Below, piece by piece: positions 29,904 to 37,134 of a stretch of DNA of 38,363 bases. The notes under the pieces are model-generated. The model had not been told where the DNA came from. It did no database searches and worked only from the letters and a program-made list of their open reading frames with translations. How positions within the stretch are numbered: the stretch's first letter is position 1; each line of letters starts with the position of its first letter. A program made the translations under genes and the position numbers. Origin of the DNA: Armatimonadota bacterium (GTDB taxonomy: Bacteria > Armatimonadota > UBA5829 > DTJY01). The stretch lies in assembly GCA_017993055.1 (NCBI GenBank), contig JAGONM010000035.1, positions 1 through 38,363 on the forward strand, in the 5' to 3' direction.

Positions 29904-30017
29904 TCCACGCAGGTGGACTTCGTGCCTTTGTAGCCCTGACTTCAGTCGCCTGGTCAGGTTAGAACCCAGGCGGTTGAAACCACGGCAACAAGTGCGCGAA
30001 GTGTCCCTGCGGACACT
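29902..30017. repeat. Inverted pair of a two-hairpin palindromic repeat between hisD and hisB
   Basis: Both ends of this 116-bp element carry the same unit in opposite direction: 37 of 54 positions match between 29902-29955 and the reverse complement of 29964-30017. Each unit has a terminal hairpin (AGTCCAC-gcag-GTGGACT at 29902-29919; AGTGTCC-ctgc-GGACACT at 30000-30017) and a second small hairpin (GACT/AGTC versus GGTT/AACC). Differences between units fall in paired positions and keep the pairing. It begins within the hisD stop codon. The unit resembles, from memory, dispersed palindromic repeats of cyanobacteria and related phyla. Confidence 0.75.
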
Positions 30018-30040
30018 GGGGAACTGACTGGAGGCAAGCC

Positions 30041-30628
30041 ATGCCCCGAACAGCCGAAGTAGAGCGCAAGACCAAAGAGACGAAGATCAAGATCAGCATT
30101 GATCTCGACGGCAGCGGCGAGTCCCAGATCAGCACCGGGATCGGTTTCCTGGATCACATGCTGGATGCGGTCGCTCGTCACGGCCTCTTCGATCTCAGGA
30201 TCGAGGCGAGGGGCGACCTGGAGGTTGACCCGCATCACACCGTAGAGGATATCGGCATCCTGCTCGGCAAGGCGATAGACAAAGCTCTGGGCGACAAGAC
30301 CGGGCTGGTTCGCTACGGGTGGGCCGCCGTGCCGATGGACGAGGCGCTCGTGCTGACCGCCATTGACCTGAGCGGGCGCGGCATCATCGCCTACGACGTT
30401 GCCATCGAGCAGGAGCGTGTCGGCGCGATGGAAACCGTCCTGTTCGCCGAGTTCTTCGAGTCGCTTGCGCGGAACGGCAAAATGACGCTCCACATCCGAA
30501 AACTCGCCGGGGGTGACCCGCATCACACGGCGGAGGCGGTCTTCAAGTCCTTCGCCCGCGCCCTCGAAATGGCGACCCGGATATCCGACCGCGTGAAGGG
30601 TGTACCGTCTACGAAAGGGGTCCTGTGA
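30041..30628 (+). CDS. hisB: Imidazoleglycerol-phosphate dehydratase HisB
   Basis: A 195-residue single-domain enzyme that dehydrates imidazole glycerol phosphate to imidazole acetol phosphate, the sixth step of histidine synthesis. The manganese-binding motifs of its two repeated halves are visible: GFLDHML, DPHHTVED, the middle MDEALV and the second DPHHTAEAVFKSFARAL. No phosphatase domain is fused, unlike enterobacterial HisB. GGAGG lies 8 nt upstream of the ATG. It is separated from hisD by the palindromic element. Confidence 0.97.
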   Translation: MPRTAEVERKTKETKIKISIDLDGSGESQISTGIGFLDHMLDAVARHGLFDLRIEARGDLEVDPHHTVEDIGILLGKAIDKALGDKTGLVRYGWAAVPMDEALVLTAIDLSGRGIIAYDVAIEQERVGAMETVLFAEFFESLARNGKMTLHIRKLAGGDPHHTAEAVFKSFARALEMATRISDRVKGVPSTKGVL

Positions 30629-30658
30629 TTCCTGCTCCTACTCCTACTCGTACTCGAG
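30629..30658 (-). repeat. Degenerate hexanucleotide repeat after hisB
   Basis: On the minus strand GAGTAC, GAGTAG, GAGTAG, GAGCAG in phase, directly after the hisB stop. Confidence 0.6.
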
Positions 30659-30684
30659 AAAGGGGCGGGAGCGCGAGCCCGATT

Positions 30685-30706
30685 CACGAGCATGAGTATG
30701 AGCAAG
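30685..30706 (+). repeat. Hexanucleotide repeat covering the hisH start
   Basis: GAGCAT, GAGTAT, GAGCAA in phase; the ATG start of hisH and its first codons (Met-Ser-Met-Ser-Lys) lie inside the repeat, so the start could be either of two in-frame ATGs (30692 or 30698). Confidence 0.5.
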
Positions 30707-31342
30707 CCTGCAGTAGCAATAATAGATTACGGCGTCGGAAATCTCCGTAGCGTGGAGAAGGCATTCCTCGCTGTCGGGCACAATGCCGTCGTAACCCAGA
30801 GCCCTGAAGAGGTCGTCAAGGCGGAGCGCATTGTCCTGCCCGGAGTAGGTGCGTTCGGCGCGGCGATGGAGAGCCTGCGCGCGATCGGCATGGACGAGGC
30901 CGTCCGGACGGTCGTCGCCGCCGGGAAGCCGTTCATGGGCATCTGCCTCGGCCTCCAACTGCTCTTCACCGAGAGCTTCGAACTCGGCCACTACAAGGGG
31001 CTGAACCTGATCCCCGGTAAGGTTGTGCAGTTCTTCCAGCCGGAGGACCGAACGCCCGAGACCGACGCGCTCAAGGTCCCGCACATGGGCTGGAACGAAC
31101 TGATCGTTCGCAAGCCCGCGCCGCCGCTCAAGGATTTCCCCACGGGCGGGATGACGTACCACGTCCACTCGTTCTACGTCTGCCCGGAGGACAAGGATGT
31201 CGTCGCCGCGACCGCGAGGCACGGCATCGAGTTCTGCACGGCGGTCTGGAAGGACAACGTCTTCGCCTGCCAGTTCCACCCTGAGAAGAGCGGATCGCTC
31301 GGCCTCCGCATCCTCAAGAACTTCGGCGACTGGAAGCCGTAG
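30692..31342 (+). CDS. hisH: Imidazole glycerol phosphate synthase glutaminase subunit HisH
   Basis: A 216-residue class I glutamine amidotransferase that supplies ammonia to HisF, forming imidazole glycerol phosphate and AICAR. The start AIIDYGVGNLRSV, the nucleophile elbow GICLGLQLLF (catalytic Cys), the oxyanion PGVGAFG, and the catalytic His-Glu pair in ACQFHPEKSG are all present. No partner hisF lies within the window. The true start may be 30692 or 30698; neither has a strong Shine-Dalgarno, and both lie in a GAG-rich hexamer repeat. Likely co-transcribed with hisB. Confidence 0.96.
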   Translation: MSMSKPAVAIIDYGVGNLRSVEKAFLAVGHNAVVTQSPEEVVKAERIVLPGVGAFGAAMESLRAIGMDEAVRTVVAAGKPFMGICLGLQLLFTESFELGHYKGLNLIPGKVVQFFQPEDRTPETDALKVPHMGWNELIVRKPAPPLKDFPTGGMTYHVHSFYVCPEDKDVVAATARHGIEFCTAVWKDNVFACQFHPEKSGSLGLRILKNFGDWKP

Positions 31343-31635
31343 CGCCGTACTCGTTCTCCCAATCGCAATCGTACTCGATTCGCTATGCGAAACGCCTCTC
31401 TCTCTGCCTCGATGGTTGACATTCTAATCGCTTGCTTGTCTATCCAGTGCATAGGCAGAAACCCCGTCAAACCCAGCCGGTCCGACCATGAGGCCGGAAA
31501 CCTCTGGGTGATCGCATATTCGTGTCCGATCGCGGTGCGGTATCAGCCCGCGATTCCGAAGTGCGCGCCTGACGATACGAAACAGAACCGTGCCTTTAGC
31601 CGGGGCGCGGATCTCGAAAGGAAGGAATGACGAAT
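31343..31635. other. 293-bp non-coding leader region
   Basis: No gene is supported. It begins with a hexamer repeat (31347-31380, minus sense: GAGTAC, GATTGC, GATTGG, GAGAAC, GAGTAC). A TTGACA at 31416-31421 has only a weak -10 (TATCCA) 19 bp on. A nested stem follows: CCCAG/CTGGG (31472-31476 with 31504-31508) around CCGGTC/GGCCGG (31477-31482 with 31492-31497). GGAAGGA near 31620-31626 is the ribosome site for the next gene. Confidence 0.55.
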
Positions 31636-32298
31636 ATGAAGTACGCTCTTCTGACACTGGCGCTTGTGGCGCTGCTGGCGGCCTCCGCGACAGCGGCCAC
31701 GGTGACCTACGGCCCGTCCGACACCGGCCTCTTGACAACCAACTGGGCGACGACCGTCTCTCTGCAGAAGTTCGACCCTGCGCTTGGGACCCTGAACAGC
31801 ATCAAGTTCATCCTGGACGGGCATGTTGAGGGAACGGCGAAGTTCGAGAGCCAGGACGCGGAGCCGTCCGTGGTCACTATGGATCTTGCCGCCATCCTGA
31901 AGCTGCAGCGCCCGGACCTCAGCACTCTGGTCGTGACCATCCCGGTGGTTTCCACGCTTGACAATCCGAGTGCCTGGGACGGCGTGGATGATTTCGCCGG
32001 CACCTCCGGCAAGACATATAACGGGCTCACCGGCGACGATTCGAACAGCGTGACGACCACATCGGCCGCGGACAAGGCGTTGTTCACCGGACTCGGCTCC
32101 ATCATCCTGCCGACGACGGGGAGTGGGGCTTCGACGGGAAGCGGCGCAGGCAACCTGCTGCTGCAGTTCGAGACGAAGGCGTCCGCCGCGGCCTGGGTCA
32201 CCTACGACTACACCCCGATCCCCGAGCCGTCGAGCCTCATCGCGCTGATGAGCGGTATCGGCGGCCTGATGGGCTTCGCGATCCGGCGCAGGCGCTAG
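31636..32298 (+). CDS. PEP-CTERM sorted secreted protein
   Basis: About 220 residues from the ATG at 31636, chosen because a signal peptide (KYALLTLALVALLAASATA) begins there and AAGGA lies 9 nt upstream; an ATG at 31627 is also possible. The body is Thr/Ser/Asp-rich with beta-strand character. The C-terminus is a typical PEP-CTERM signal: PIPEPSS, then a hydrophobic helix (LIALMSGIGGLMGFA) and an arginine tail (IRRRR). Such proteins are processed by exosortase (EpsH family) and go to the cell surface or exopolysaccharide. The function of the body is unknown; no exosortase lies nearby. A strong terminator follows. Confidence 0.88.
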   Translation: MKYALLTLALVALLAASATAATVTYGPSDTGLLTTNWATTVSLQKFDPALGTLNSIKFILDGHVEGTAKFESQDAEPSVVTMDLAAILKLQRPDLSTLVVTIPVVSTLDNPSAWDGVDDFAGTSGKTYNGLTGDDSNSVTTTSAADKALFTGLGSIILPTTGSGASTGSGAGNLLLQFETKASAAAWVTYDYTPIPEPSSLIALMSGIGGLMGFAIRRRR

Positions 32299-32321
32299 GC
32301 GGCCCTACCGGACGAAATGCG

Positions 32322-32354
32322 AAAGGCCTCTGCCTGTCGGGCAGGGGCCTTTTT
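32322..32354 (+). terminator. Intrinsic terminator of the PEP-CTERM gene
   Basis: Stem AAAGGCC / GGCCTTT extended by CTGCC / GGCAG around a short TGTC loop, then a run of five T residues, starting 24 bp after the stop codon. Confidence 0.9.
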
Positions 32355-32377
32355 CGTTCGCTGCGGAGTCTGAGAGA

Positions 32378-34132
32378 TCACCCGCCGCCGGCCGGTTCCC
32401 GGGTCCTTCGCCCACCCGCCAGAGACCTGACGGCGAGGACGACTACGAAGACCGACAGCACCACGAGCGCGCCGTCCGCCGCGGTCAGCACCTTGTCTCC
32501 CGCCGGCAGATACTTCTTCTGCAGGAGGTAGATCAGCGAGTAGACCGTCGTCACCATCATGAACGCGGCGGGGATCAGCGCGAACAGGAACTTCCGCCCG
32601 CGAGCAACCAGCCACGTCGCCACCGCGATCAAGGTCAACGCCGCGAGAAGCTGGTTGGCGGAGCCGAAGATCGGCCAGAGCGACATGACCGTCTTGCCCT
32701 TCGCCAGGTAGAGCATCAGCGCGACCGAGAGCCCGGAGTTGAAGACGTATGTCTTGAGGATGAGCGGCGGATTGCGGAACAACGCCCCCCATAGCTCCTC
32801 GAACAGGTAGCGGTTCAGTCGCACGGCCGTGTCGAGCGTCGTGACGAGGAACCCCTCGACAAGCAGCATCCCGAATATGGTCCCGTATGCCGCCGGAAGG
32901 GCGAATGCCCTGTGAAGCAGGCCGCCCATCCCGACCGCGAACGCCGCCCCGGGGTTTGAAGGAGGCCCTCCGGGAGCCGGGAAAACCAGTTCCTTGTAGT
33001 GCGCGAAATCGAGTCCGACTCCGACCGCCACCACGACGCCGACCGCGAGCAATCCCTCGAGAACCATCCCGCCGTACGCGATCTTGCGCGCGTGGCTCTC
33101 CCGCGAAACCTGCTTCGATGTCGTCCCGCCTGCGACGAGCGCGTGGAATCCCGAGCACGCTCCGCAGGCGACCGTGATGAACAGGATCGGCCAGATCAGG
33201 CCGAGCTTGGTGGTCCCCTCGGCGATATTCCAGGCGGGAGCGCCCATCGGCAGTCCCTTGAAAGCTGCCGCGATTCCGGCCGCCACCAGGCCGATCACCC
33301 CGCCGTACAGCAGGAACGAGTTGGTGAAGTCCCTCGGCTGCAGTACGATCCACACCGGAATCCCGGCGGCCAGAAGCGCGTACCCGCCGACTATCCACAT
33401 CCAGTTCTCGGGATTCAACGATATCGGGTATCGCAGTCCGATCCCGACTGATATGACGCATACGGCAAGGGCGAGCAGCGACATAACGATGGTGTTCGCC
33501 CGGCGTCTGTAGAGCAGGTATCCGACGAGCGGCGCCAGCCCGGTGATGATGATGACCGACGTCGAGGCGATCCCGCCGATTCGCGCCTTGACGACTCCGC
33601 CGTCAACCGCGGTCTTGAGAAGGGTCTGCGACTCAGGCATATTCAGCGCAGTCAGCGGCACGAGGGATGTCAGAGCGGCGGCCGTGAGCCGCAGGAAGAC
33701 CGAGGTGACCATCAGGATCATGACGATCGTGAAGCTGATGAACAGCAGAAAGCCGAGCTTGCCGAGGGTCTGCTCGGCAACCTCCGCCATTGACTTGCCC
33801 TTCTCGCGCATGCTCGCGAAAAGCGCGCTGAAGTCGTGGACTGCGCCGACGAAGATGCTCCCCAGTACCAGCCACAGCCACACGGGAATGAAGCCGAATA
33901 TCATCGCCAGCGTCGGACCGACGATCGGCCCCGCGCCGGCGATGGAGGCGAAGTGATGGCCGAAGAGCACCACGGGCTTGGTCGGCACGTAGTCAACGCC
34001 GTCGTTGATCTCCTCGGCAGGGGTGACGTTCGCGTCGCTCTCCTGGAACACCCGGCCGACATAGCTGCCGTAGAGCCAGTAGCCGATGAGAAAGAGCGGG
34101 ATGGCCGCTATCAGCAGAAGGCCTGCGTTCAT
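32378..34132 (-). CDS. cstA: CstA-family (carbon starvation/pyruvate or peptide) transporter
   Basis: A 584-residue polytopic membrane protein with at least 15 hydrophobic stretches. The family signature is in the first 110 residues: YVPTKPVVLFGHHFASIAGAGPIVGP, and then the GSIFVGAVHDFSALFASMREKGKS segment. Later, FITVACGACSGFHALVAGGTTSKQ and the C-terminal LFANQLLA-like FGSANQLLAALTL are also conserved. Characterised members (CstA, BtsT) import pyruvate or peptides with protons during starvation. GAGGT lies 6 nt before the ATG. It follows two TrkA-type genes on the same strand with 66 bp between, so it may be co-transcribed. Confidence 0.95.
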   Translation of the reverse strand: MNAGLLLIAAIPLFLIGYWLYGSYVGRVFQESDANVTPAEEINDGVDYVPTKPVVLFGHHFASIAGAGPIVGPTLAMIFGFIPVWLWLVLGSIFVGAVHDFSALFASMREKGKSMAEVAEQTLGKLGFLLFISFTIVMILMVTSVFLRLTAAALTSLVPLTALNMPESQTLLKTAVDGGVVKARIGGIASTSVIIITGLAPLVGYLLYRRRANTIVMSLLALAVCVISVGIGLRYPISLNPENWMWIVGGYALLAAGIPVWIVLQPRDFTNSFLLYGGVIGLVAAGIAAAFKGLPMGAPAWNIAEGTTKLGLIWPILFITVACGACSGFHALVAGGTTSKQVSRESHARKIAYGGMVLEGLLAVGVVVAVGVGLDFAHYKELVFPAPGGPPSNPGAAFAVGMGGLLHRAFALPAAYGTIFGMLLVEGFLVTTLDTAVRLNRYLFEELWGALFRNPPLILKTYVFNSGLSVALMLYLAKGKTVMSLWPIFGSANQLLAALTLIAVATWLVARGRKFLFALIPAAFMMVTTVYSLIYLLQKKYLPAGDKVLTAADGALVVLSVFVVVLAVRSLAGGRRTREPAGGG

Positions 34133-34198
34133 GCTTGCACCTCATCGGGCGATGAGCGAGCTTTGAACTAAGCGCACCCCGACTCATCACCGACCTGA

Positions 34199-34858
34199 CT
34201 ATTTCTCCTGGAAGGCCTGCCTGAGTTGGCTCTCCTTGTCCCGGGTGACGAGTGCGATGACGCTGTCGCCCTCGCGGAACTCCACGTCTATGTTCGGCAG
34301 TATCGCGTGCCCGTCGCGCACGATGGAGATGACCAAGGCCTCCTGCGGCAAATTGACGGCGGGTATGCGCCTGCCGACGACCGAGGAGTTCGGGCCGAGG
34401 TCAATCTCGACTATCTCGATGTTGCCCCGCTGGAGGGCCGCGAGAGGGATGATCGCGTCGGTCTCGATCTGCTGTTCGATGAGATTGAAGATGATCTCCG
34501 TGCTGCTGACGGTCGCGTCAATGCCCAGTGTGTGGAATATCTCTTCGTTGCTGGGGTTGTTGACCCGGGAGATGGTCCTAGGCACGCGGAACTTGAGTTT
34601 CGCCATCTGGCATATGACGAGGTTGTCTTCGTCATCGCCGGTCGTCGCGACGACGACATCCGCGCGCTCCATGCCTATCTCGCGCATCGTCCGCACCTCG
34701 CACGCGTCGCCCACGGCCACGACCTGGCCGAGATCCTCCGTCAGATACTGCGCCCGCCCCGCGTCCTTCTCGACGAGAAGAACCTCATGCCCGGCATCGG
34801 CGAGCGCCCTCGAGAGGTAATGGCCGACCTTGCCGCCGCCAGCTACTATGACATACAT
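34199..34858 (-). CDS. trkA: TrkA/KtrA-type potassium uptake regulatory protein (RCK_N plus RCK_C)
   Basis: A 219-residue cytoplasmic gating protein. Residues 1-120 form the TrkA-N Rossmann domain (VIVAGGGKVGHYL, then acidic VEKD typical of NAD(H)-binding). Residues about 135-215 form the TrkA-C domain (IEIVEIDLGPNSSVVGRRI, GDSVIALV). Such proteins form rings on a membrane K+ channel (TrkH/KtrB) and gate it by NAD(H) or ATP. No membrane partner is in the window. It lies 48 bp after the shorter RCK protein and before cstA on the same strand. Confidence 0.93.
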   Translation of the reverse strand: MYVIVAGGGKVGHYLSRALADAGHEVLLVEKDAGRAQYLTEDLGQVVAVGDACEVRTMREIGMERADVVVATTGDDEDNLVICQMAKLKFRVPRTISRVNNPSNEEIFHTLGIDATVSSTEIIFNLIEQQIETDAIIPLAALQRGNIEIVEIDLGPNSSVVGRRIPAVNLPQEALVISIVRDGHAILPNIDVEFREGDSVIALVTRDKESQLRQAFQEK

Positions 34859-34906
34859 CGTTGTGTCTCCATTTCGCTACAGACAGGAATCCGTACCGGC
34901 CCGGTA

Positions 34907-35362
34907 TCAGATGTCCGGTTGATCGTCGCTCAAACTGCAGTAGTCGGCCGCCATGCCCCACTCGCTGCCGAGCAGCATATCCCGCATGAGACGAGCCCCG
35001 ATCACCGTCGTGCAGATCGTTTCGATTCCGAGTTCGCGATATGCGCACGCGCGGATCGGGTCGTAGATGCGGGCGGCGACCTTGGGCACGTGGAATCGCT
35101 GCTTGGCGATCTGCACCGACATGATGTTCGTGTTGTCGCCGTTGGTCACGGCAACAAAGGCATCGGCCTTCTCGATTCCGGCCTTCTTCAACACCGCGTC
35201 GTCAATGCCGTTGCCGACGACCATCTGCCCCGCGTAGCCTGGCCCAAGCCTGCGAAAGGCATCGCTCTTGCGATCTATGATGCAGACATTGTGACCGGAT
35301 CCCGACATCGATCGCGCGAGCGTGGACCCTATCCGCCCGCACCCAAGGATGACCAGGTTCAT
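34907..35362 (-). CDS. TrkA-N domain protein (RCK_N only)
   Basis: A 151-residue protein with only the Rossmann half: ILGCGRIGSTLARSM, IIDRKSDAF, then VVGNGIDDAVLKKAG and VAVTNGDNTNIMSVQIAK. The TrkA-C ligand domain is absent, and its tail ends shortly after the Rossmann fold. In the family, two-gene pairs like this build a hetero- or double ring with a full-length partner, here the next gene. AGGAG lies 7 nt upstream of the ATG, inside or beside a 26-bp tandem repeat. A promoter at 35466-35495 faces it. Confidence 0.9.
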   Translation of the reverse strand: MNLVILGCGRIGSTLARSMSGSGHNVCIIDRKSDAFRRLGPGYAGQMVVGNGIDDAVLKKAGIEKADAFVAVTNGDNTNIMSVQIAKQRFHVPKVAARIYDPIRACAYRELGIETICTTVIGARLMRDMLLGSEWGMAADYCSLSDDQPDI

Positions 35363-35372
35363 GGAAATCTCC

Positions 35373-35423
35373 TCCCGCCGACACTCACACTCATACTATC
35401 CCGCCGACACTCACACTCATACT
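35373..35423 (-). repeat. 26-bp tandem duplication in the leader of the TrkA-N gene
   Basis: Two copies of a 25-bp unit, 26 bp apart (35373-35397 and 35399-35423). In minus orientation each reads as hexamers GAGTAT, GAGTGT, GAGTGT, CGGCGG; the copy nearest the gene leads straight into the GGAGGAG ribosome site. Confidence 0.8.
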
Positions 35424-35440
35424 CGCGGCTTCCCCGGATT

Positions 35441-35462
35441 CAAGTACGATCAGGAGTGTCAG
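35441..35462 (+). repeat. Hexanucleotide repeat remnant
   Basis: AAGTAC, GATCAG, GAGTGT in phase (plus sense), between the TrkA-N promoter and its gene. Confidence 0.45.
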
Positions 35463-35465
35463 GGA

Positions 35466-35495
35466 AGTATACATCCGGCCTCATCAGGGTGTCAA
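35466..35495 (-). promoter_or_regulatory. Sigma70-type promoter of the TrkA-N/TrkA/CstA unit
   Basis: Minus strand TTGACA (35490-35495), 18-bp spacer, TATACT (35466-35471), about 100 bp before the first ATG. Confidence 0.75.
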
Positions 35496-35524
35496 CAATG
35501 CGCGTCCGGCGGCCTGGCGGTCTG

Positions 35525-35553
35525 TTGACACTCGCCGGTCGGGATGGTATACT
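35525..35553 (+). promoter_or_regulatory. Sigma70-type promoter of the tRNA cluster
   Basis: TTGACA (35525-35530), 17-bp spacer, TATACT (35548-35553), 34 bp before the first tRNA. It is divergent to the TrkA-N promoter, with the two -35 boxes about 30 bp apart. Confidence 0.85.
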
Positions 35554-35586
35554 GTGCAATGTCCCGTGAGGGGCAGGAAACGTTGC

Positions 35587-35662
35587 GCGCTTGTAGCTCA
35601 GGGGATAGAGCGAAAGGTTGCGGACCTTTAGGTCGGGGGTTCAAATCCCTCCAAGCGCGCCA
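35587..35662 (+). tRNA. tRNA-Arg, anticodon GCG
   Basis: A 76-nt cloverleaf: acceptor GCGCTTG/CAAGCGC, discriminator G, encoded CCA, D-stem GCTC/GAGC, anticodon stem AAAGG/CCTTT with loop TTGCGGA (anticodon GCG at 35620-35622), and T-arm GGGGG-TTCAAAT-CCCTC. A20 in the D-loop and C35 are arginine identity marks. Reads CGC and, by wobble, CGT. Most bacteria use the ACG anticodon, converted to ICG, for this box. Confidence 0.93.
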
Positions 35663-35676
35663 GTTCAGGTGCAGAG

Positions 35677-35742
35677 GTGGTGAGTACAAAGTACAAGGGC
35701 GGCCTGCGGTCCTGATGCTTTGTACTCAATACTTTGTACCCG
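35677..35742. repeat. Heptanucleotide repeats between the first two tRNAs
   Basis: GTGGTGA, GTACAAA, GTACAAG (plus sense, about 35677-35697) and GTACAAA, GTATTGA, GTACAAA, GCATCAG (minus sense, about 35714-35738). The two arrays face each other and can pair, a possible processing hairpin in the tRNA precursor. Confidence 0.55.
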
Positions 35743-35750
35743 TCAGGCGT

Positions 35751-35826
35751 GCCCTTGTAGCTCAGTGGATAGAGCGCCTCCGTCCTAAGGAGGGCGTCGG
35801 GGGTTCGATTCCCTCCAAGGGCGCCA
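35751..35826 (+). tRNA. tRNA-Arg, anticodon CCT
   Basis: A 76-nt cloverleaf: acceptor GCCCTTG/CAAGGGC, discriminator G, encoded CCA, anticodon stem CCTCC/GGAGG with loop GTCCTAA (anticodon CCT at 35784-35786), T-arm GGGGG-TTCGATT-CCCTC. Reads AGG. Confidence 0.97.
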
Positions 35827-35831
35827 GTTTG

Positions 35832-35876
35832 TCGAATCGTCTTCGTACTCGGTACTTCGTACTTGGTACTCCTCCC
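35832..35876 (-). repeat. Heptanucleotide repeat between the second and third tRNAs
   Basis: Minus sense GTACCAA, GTACGAA, GTACCGA, GTACGAA, GACGATT in phase; unit GTAC-N2-A. Confidence 0.65.
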
Positions 35877-35967
<91 letters not shown>

Positions 35968-35973
35968 CAACCC

Positions 35974-37089
35974 CTAGTATCTGCCGTGCTCCTCGACTAT
36001 GTCGCGCATAATCCGGATGCGATTCTCGACCGCCCCCGGAGGCACCTGATCCCCCGCATTTGCGATCAGTCGAGGGCTGATCCCGCGCAGACCCAACCAC
36101 CTGACGACGGCGGCTCTGAAGTCCTCTTCGCTCGAGTTCGGCAGCCACAGGTCCGGGGACACTCCGCCTGAGAGTATGAAGTCCGGCCCGGCCTCCCGGC
36201 GGCACTCTTCCGGAGTGAGGTCGCCCATCGGGGTGGGAGTCGCCGCATCGCAACAGTCCGCGCCGGTCTCTCGAACCATCCTGAGCGCGCCTCGGAGCTT
36301 GCCGTCTACGTGTACCGCCACGTGCTTGCCCGCGACGTGCAGGCGCCTGATGGCCTCCGTGTAGTACCGCGCGGACCACTCGCTGAAGAAGTGAGGCGGC
36401 TGGACATCGGACGAGATGTTGTCGCCCATGATGACGATCTCCGCCGGGCTTTTAGCGAGCAGATCTATCAGCCGCAGGTTGTTCTCGTTGATTCTAGCGA
36501 TCACTTCGCGCATGGCATCCGGCCAGTCGAAAGCCGCGTACATCGTGCCCTCGACGCCCATCCAGTAGTGGAGCAACTGCCCGATCGCGCTGTAACCCGC
36601 CACCAGGTAGACCACTCCGCAATCGCCTACGTAGTCGGTCCATGCCCGATAGTGGTCCCACAGCGGTTCGAACTGCCGGTTACTCAGTGCGTATCCCAAA
36701 ACTCTCAAGTCATGCTCCGTCCTGACGCCCCAGTCGCTGATTGCCCAGGAGTAGCTGTCTTCATTCCAGACACGCCGGCGCTCGATGCTCCCCAGTGGAG
36801 TGTCATACCGCCAGGTGATCTCATCGCCATTCCGCTCGACCTCAGCCGTGACTCCATGGGTGTGTCGAACTGAGTAGAACGAGCCGAGGTTCGGCACATA
36901 GAAGCCGACCCCCATCCGCTTGTGGTAGTCAATCAGCTCGATCTCGGGCGTCTCATAGGCGACGCTCAGGTCCCACGGCATCCGGTTCTTCCAGTAGAAC
37001 CAATGCGACAGGTCCAGCATGAACGGTACGACATCCGGCGTCTCGCCCGCATAGACCGCAAGGATTCGCTCTCGCAGCGTCATAGACAT
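35974..37089 (-). CDS. Uroporphyrinogen decarboxylase-family protein (not HemE)
   Basis: About 371 residues from the ATG at 37089, chosen because GGGAG lies 7 nt upstream; a TTG start 7 codons earlier is weaker. The start TLRERILAVYAGETPDVVPFM is the common beginning of the UROD/MtaA superfamily of TIM barrels. GDNISSD, AVHVDGKLRGAL, and PTPMGDLTPEE near residues 280-300 are family loops. True HemE residues for the porphyrin propionates are not apparent, and many paralogs in this group are methyltransferases or of unknown role. It is convergent with tRNA-Ser and divergent from the SGNH gene, with a shared intergenic region of 104 bp. Confidence 0.88.
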   Translation of the reverse strand: MSMTLRERILAVYAGETPDVVPFMLDLSHWFYWKNRMPWDLSVAYETPEIELIDYHKRMGVGFYVPNLGSFYSVRHTHGVTAEVERNGDEITWRYDTPLGSIERRRVWNEDSYSWAISDWGVRTEHDLRVLGYALSNRQFEPLWDHYRAWTDYVGDCGVVYLVAGYSAIGQLLHYWMGVEGTMYAAFDWPDAMREVIARINENNLRLIDLLAKSPAEIVIMGDNISSDVQPPHFFSEWSARYYTEAIRRLHVAGKHVAVHVDGKLRGALRMVRETGADCCDAATPTPMGDLTPEECRREAGPDFILSGGVSPDLWLPNSSEEDFRAAVVRWLGLRGISPRLIANAGDQVPPGAVENRIRIMRDIVEEHGRY

Positions 37090-37134
37090 CCGATCACTCC
37101 CAAGCTCCAATACTACATCAGCTCGCCATTACCC

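Noticed and set aside
34226-35569. A 447-codon plus-strand frame
   Set aside because: Antisense to the two TrkA genes and running through their promoter and repeat region; no ribosome site or motif.
35373-35876. CRISPR array
   Set aside because: Repeats are 6-7 bp or a single 26-bp duplication, with no regular spacers and no cas genes.
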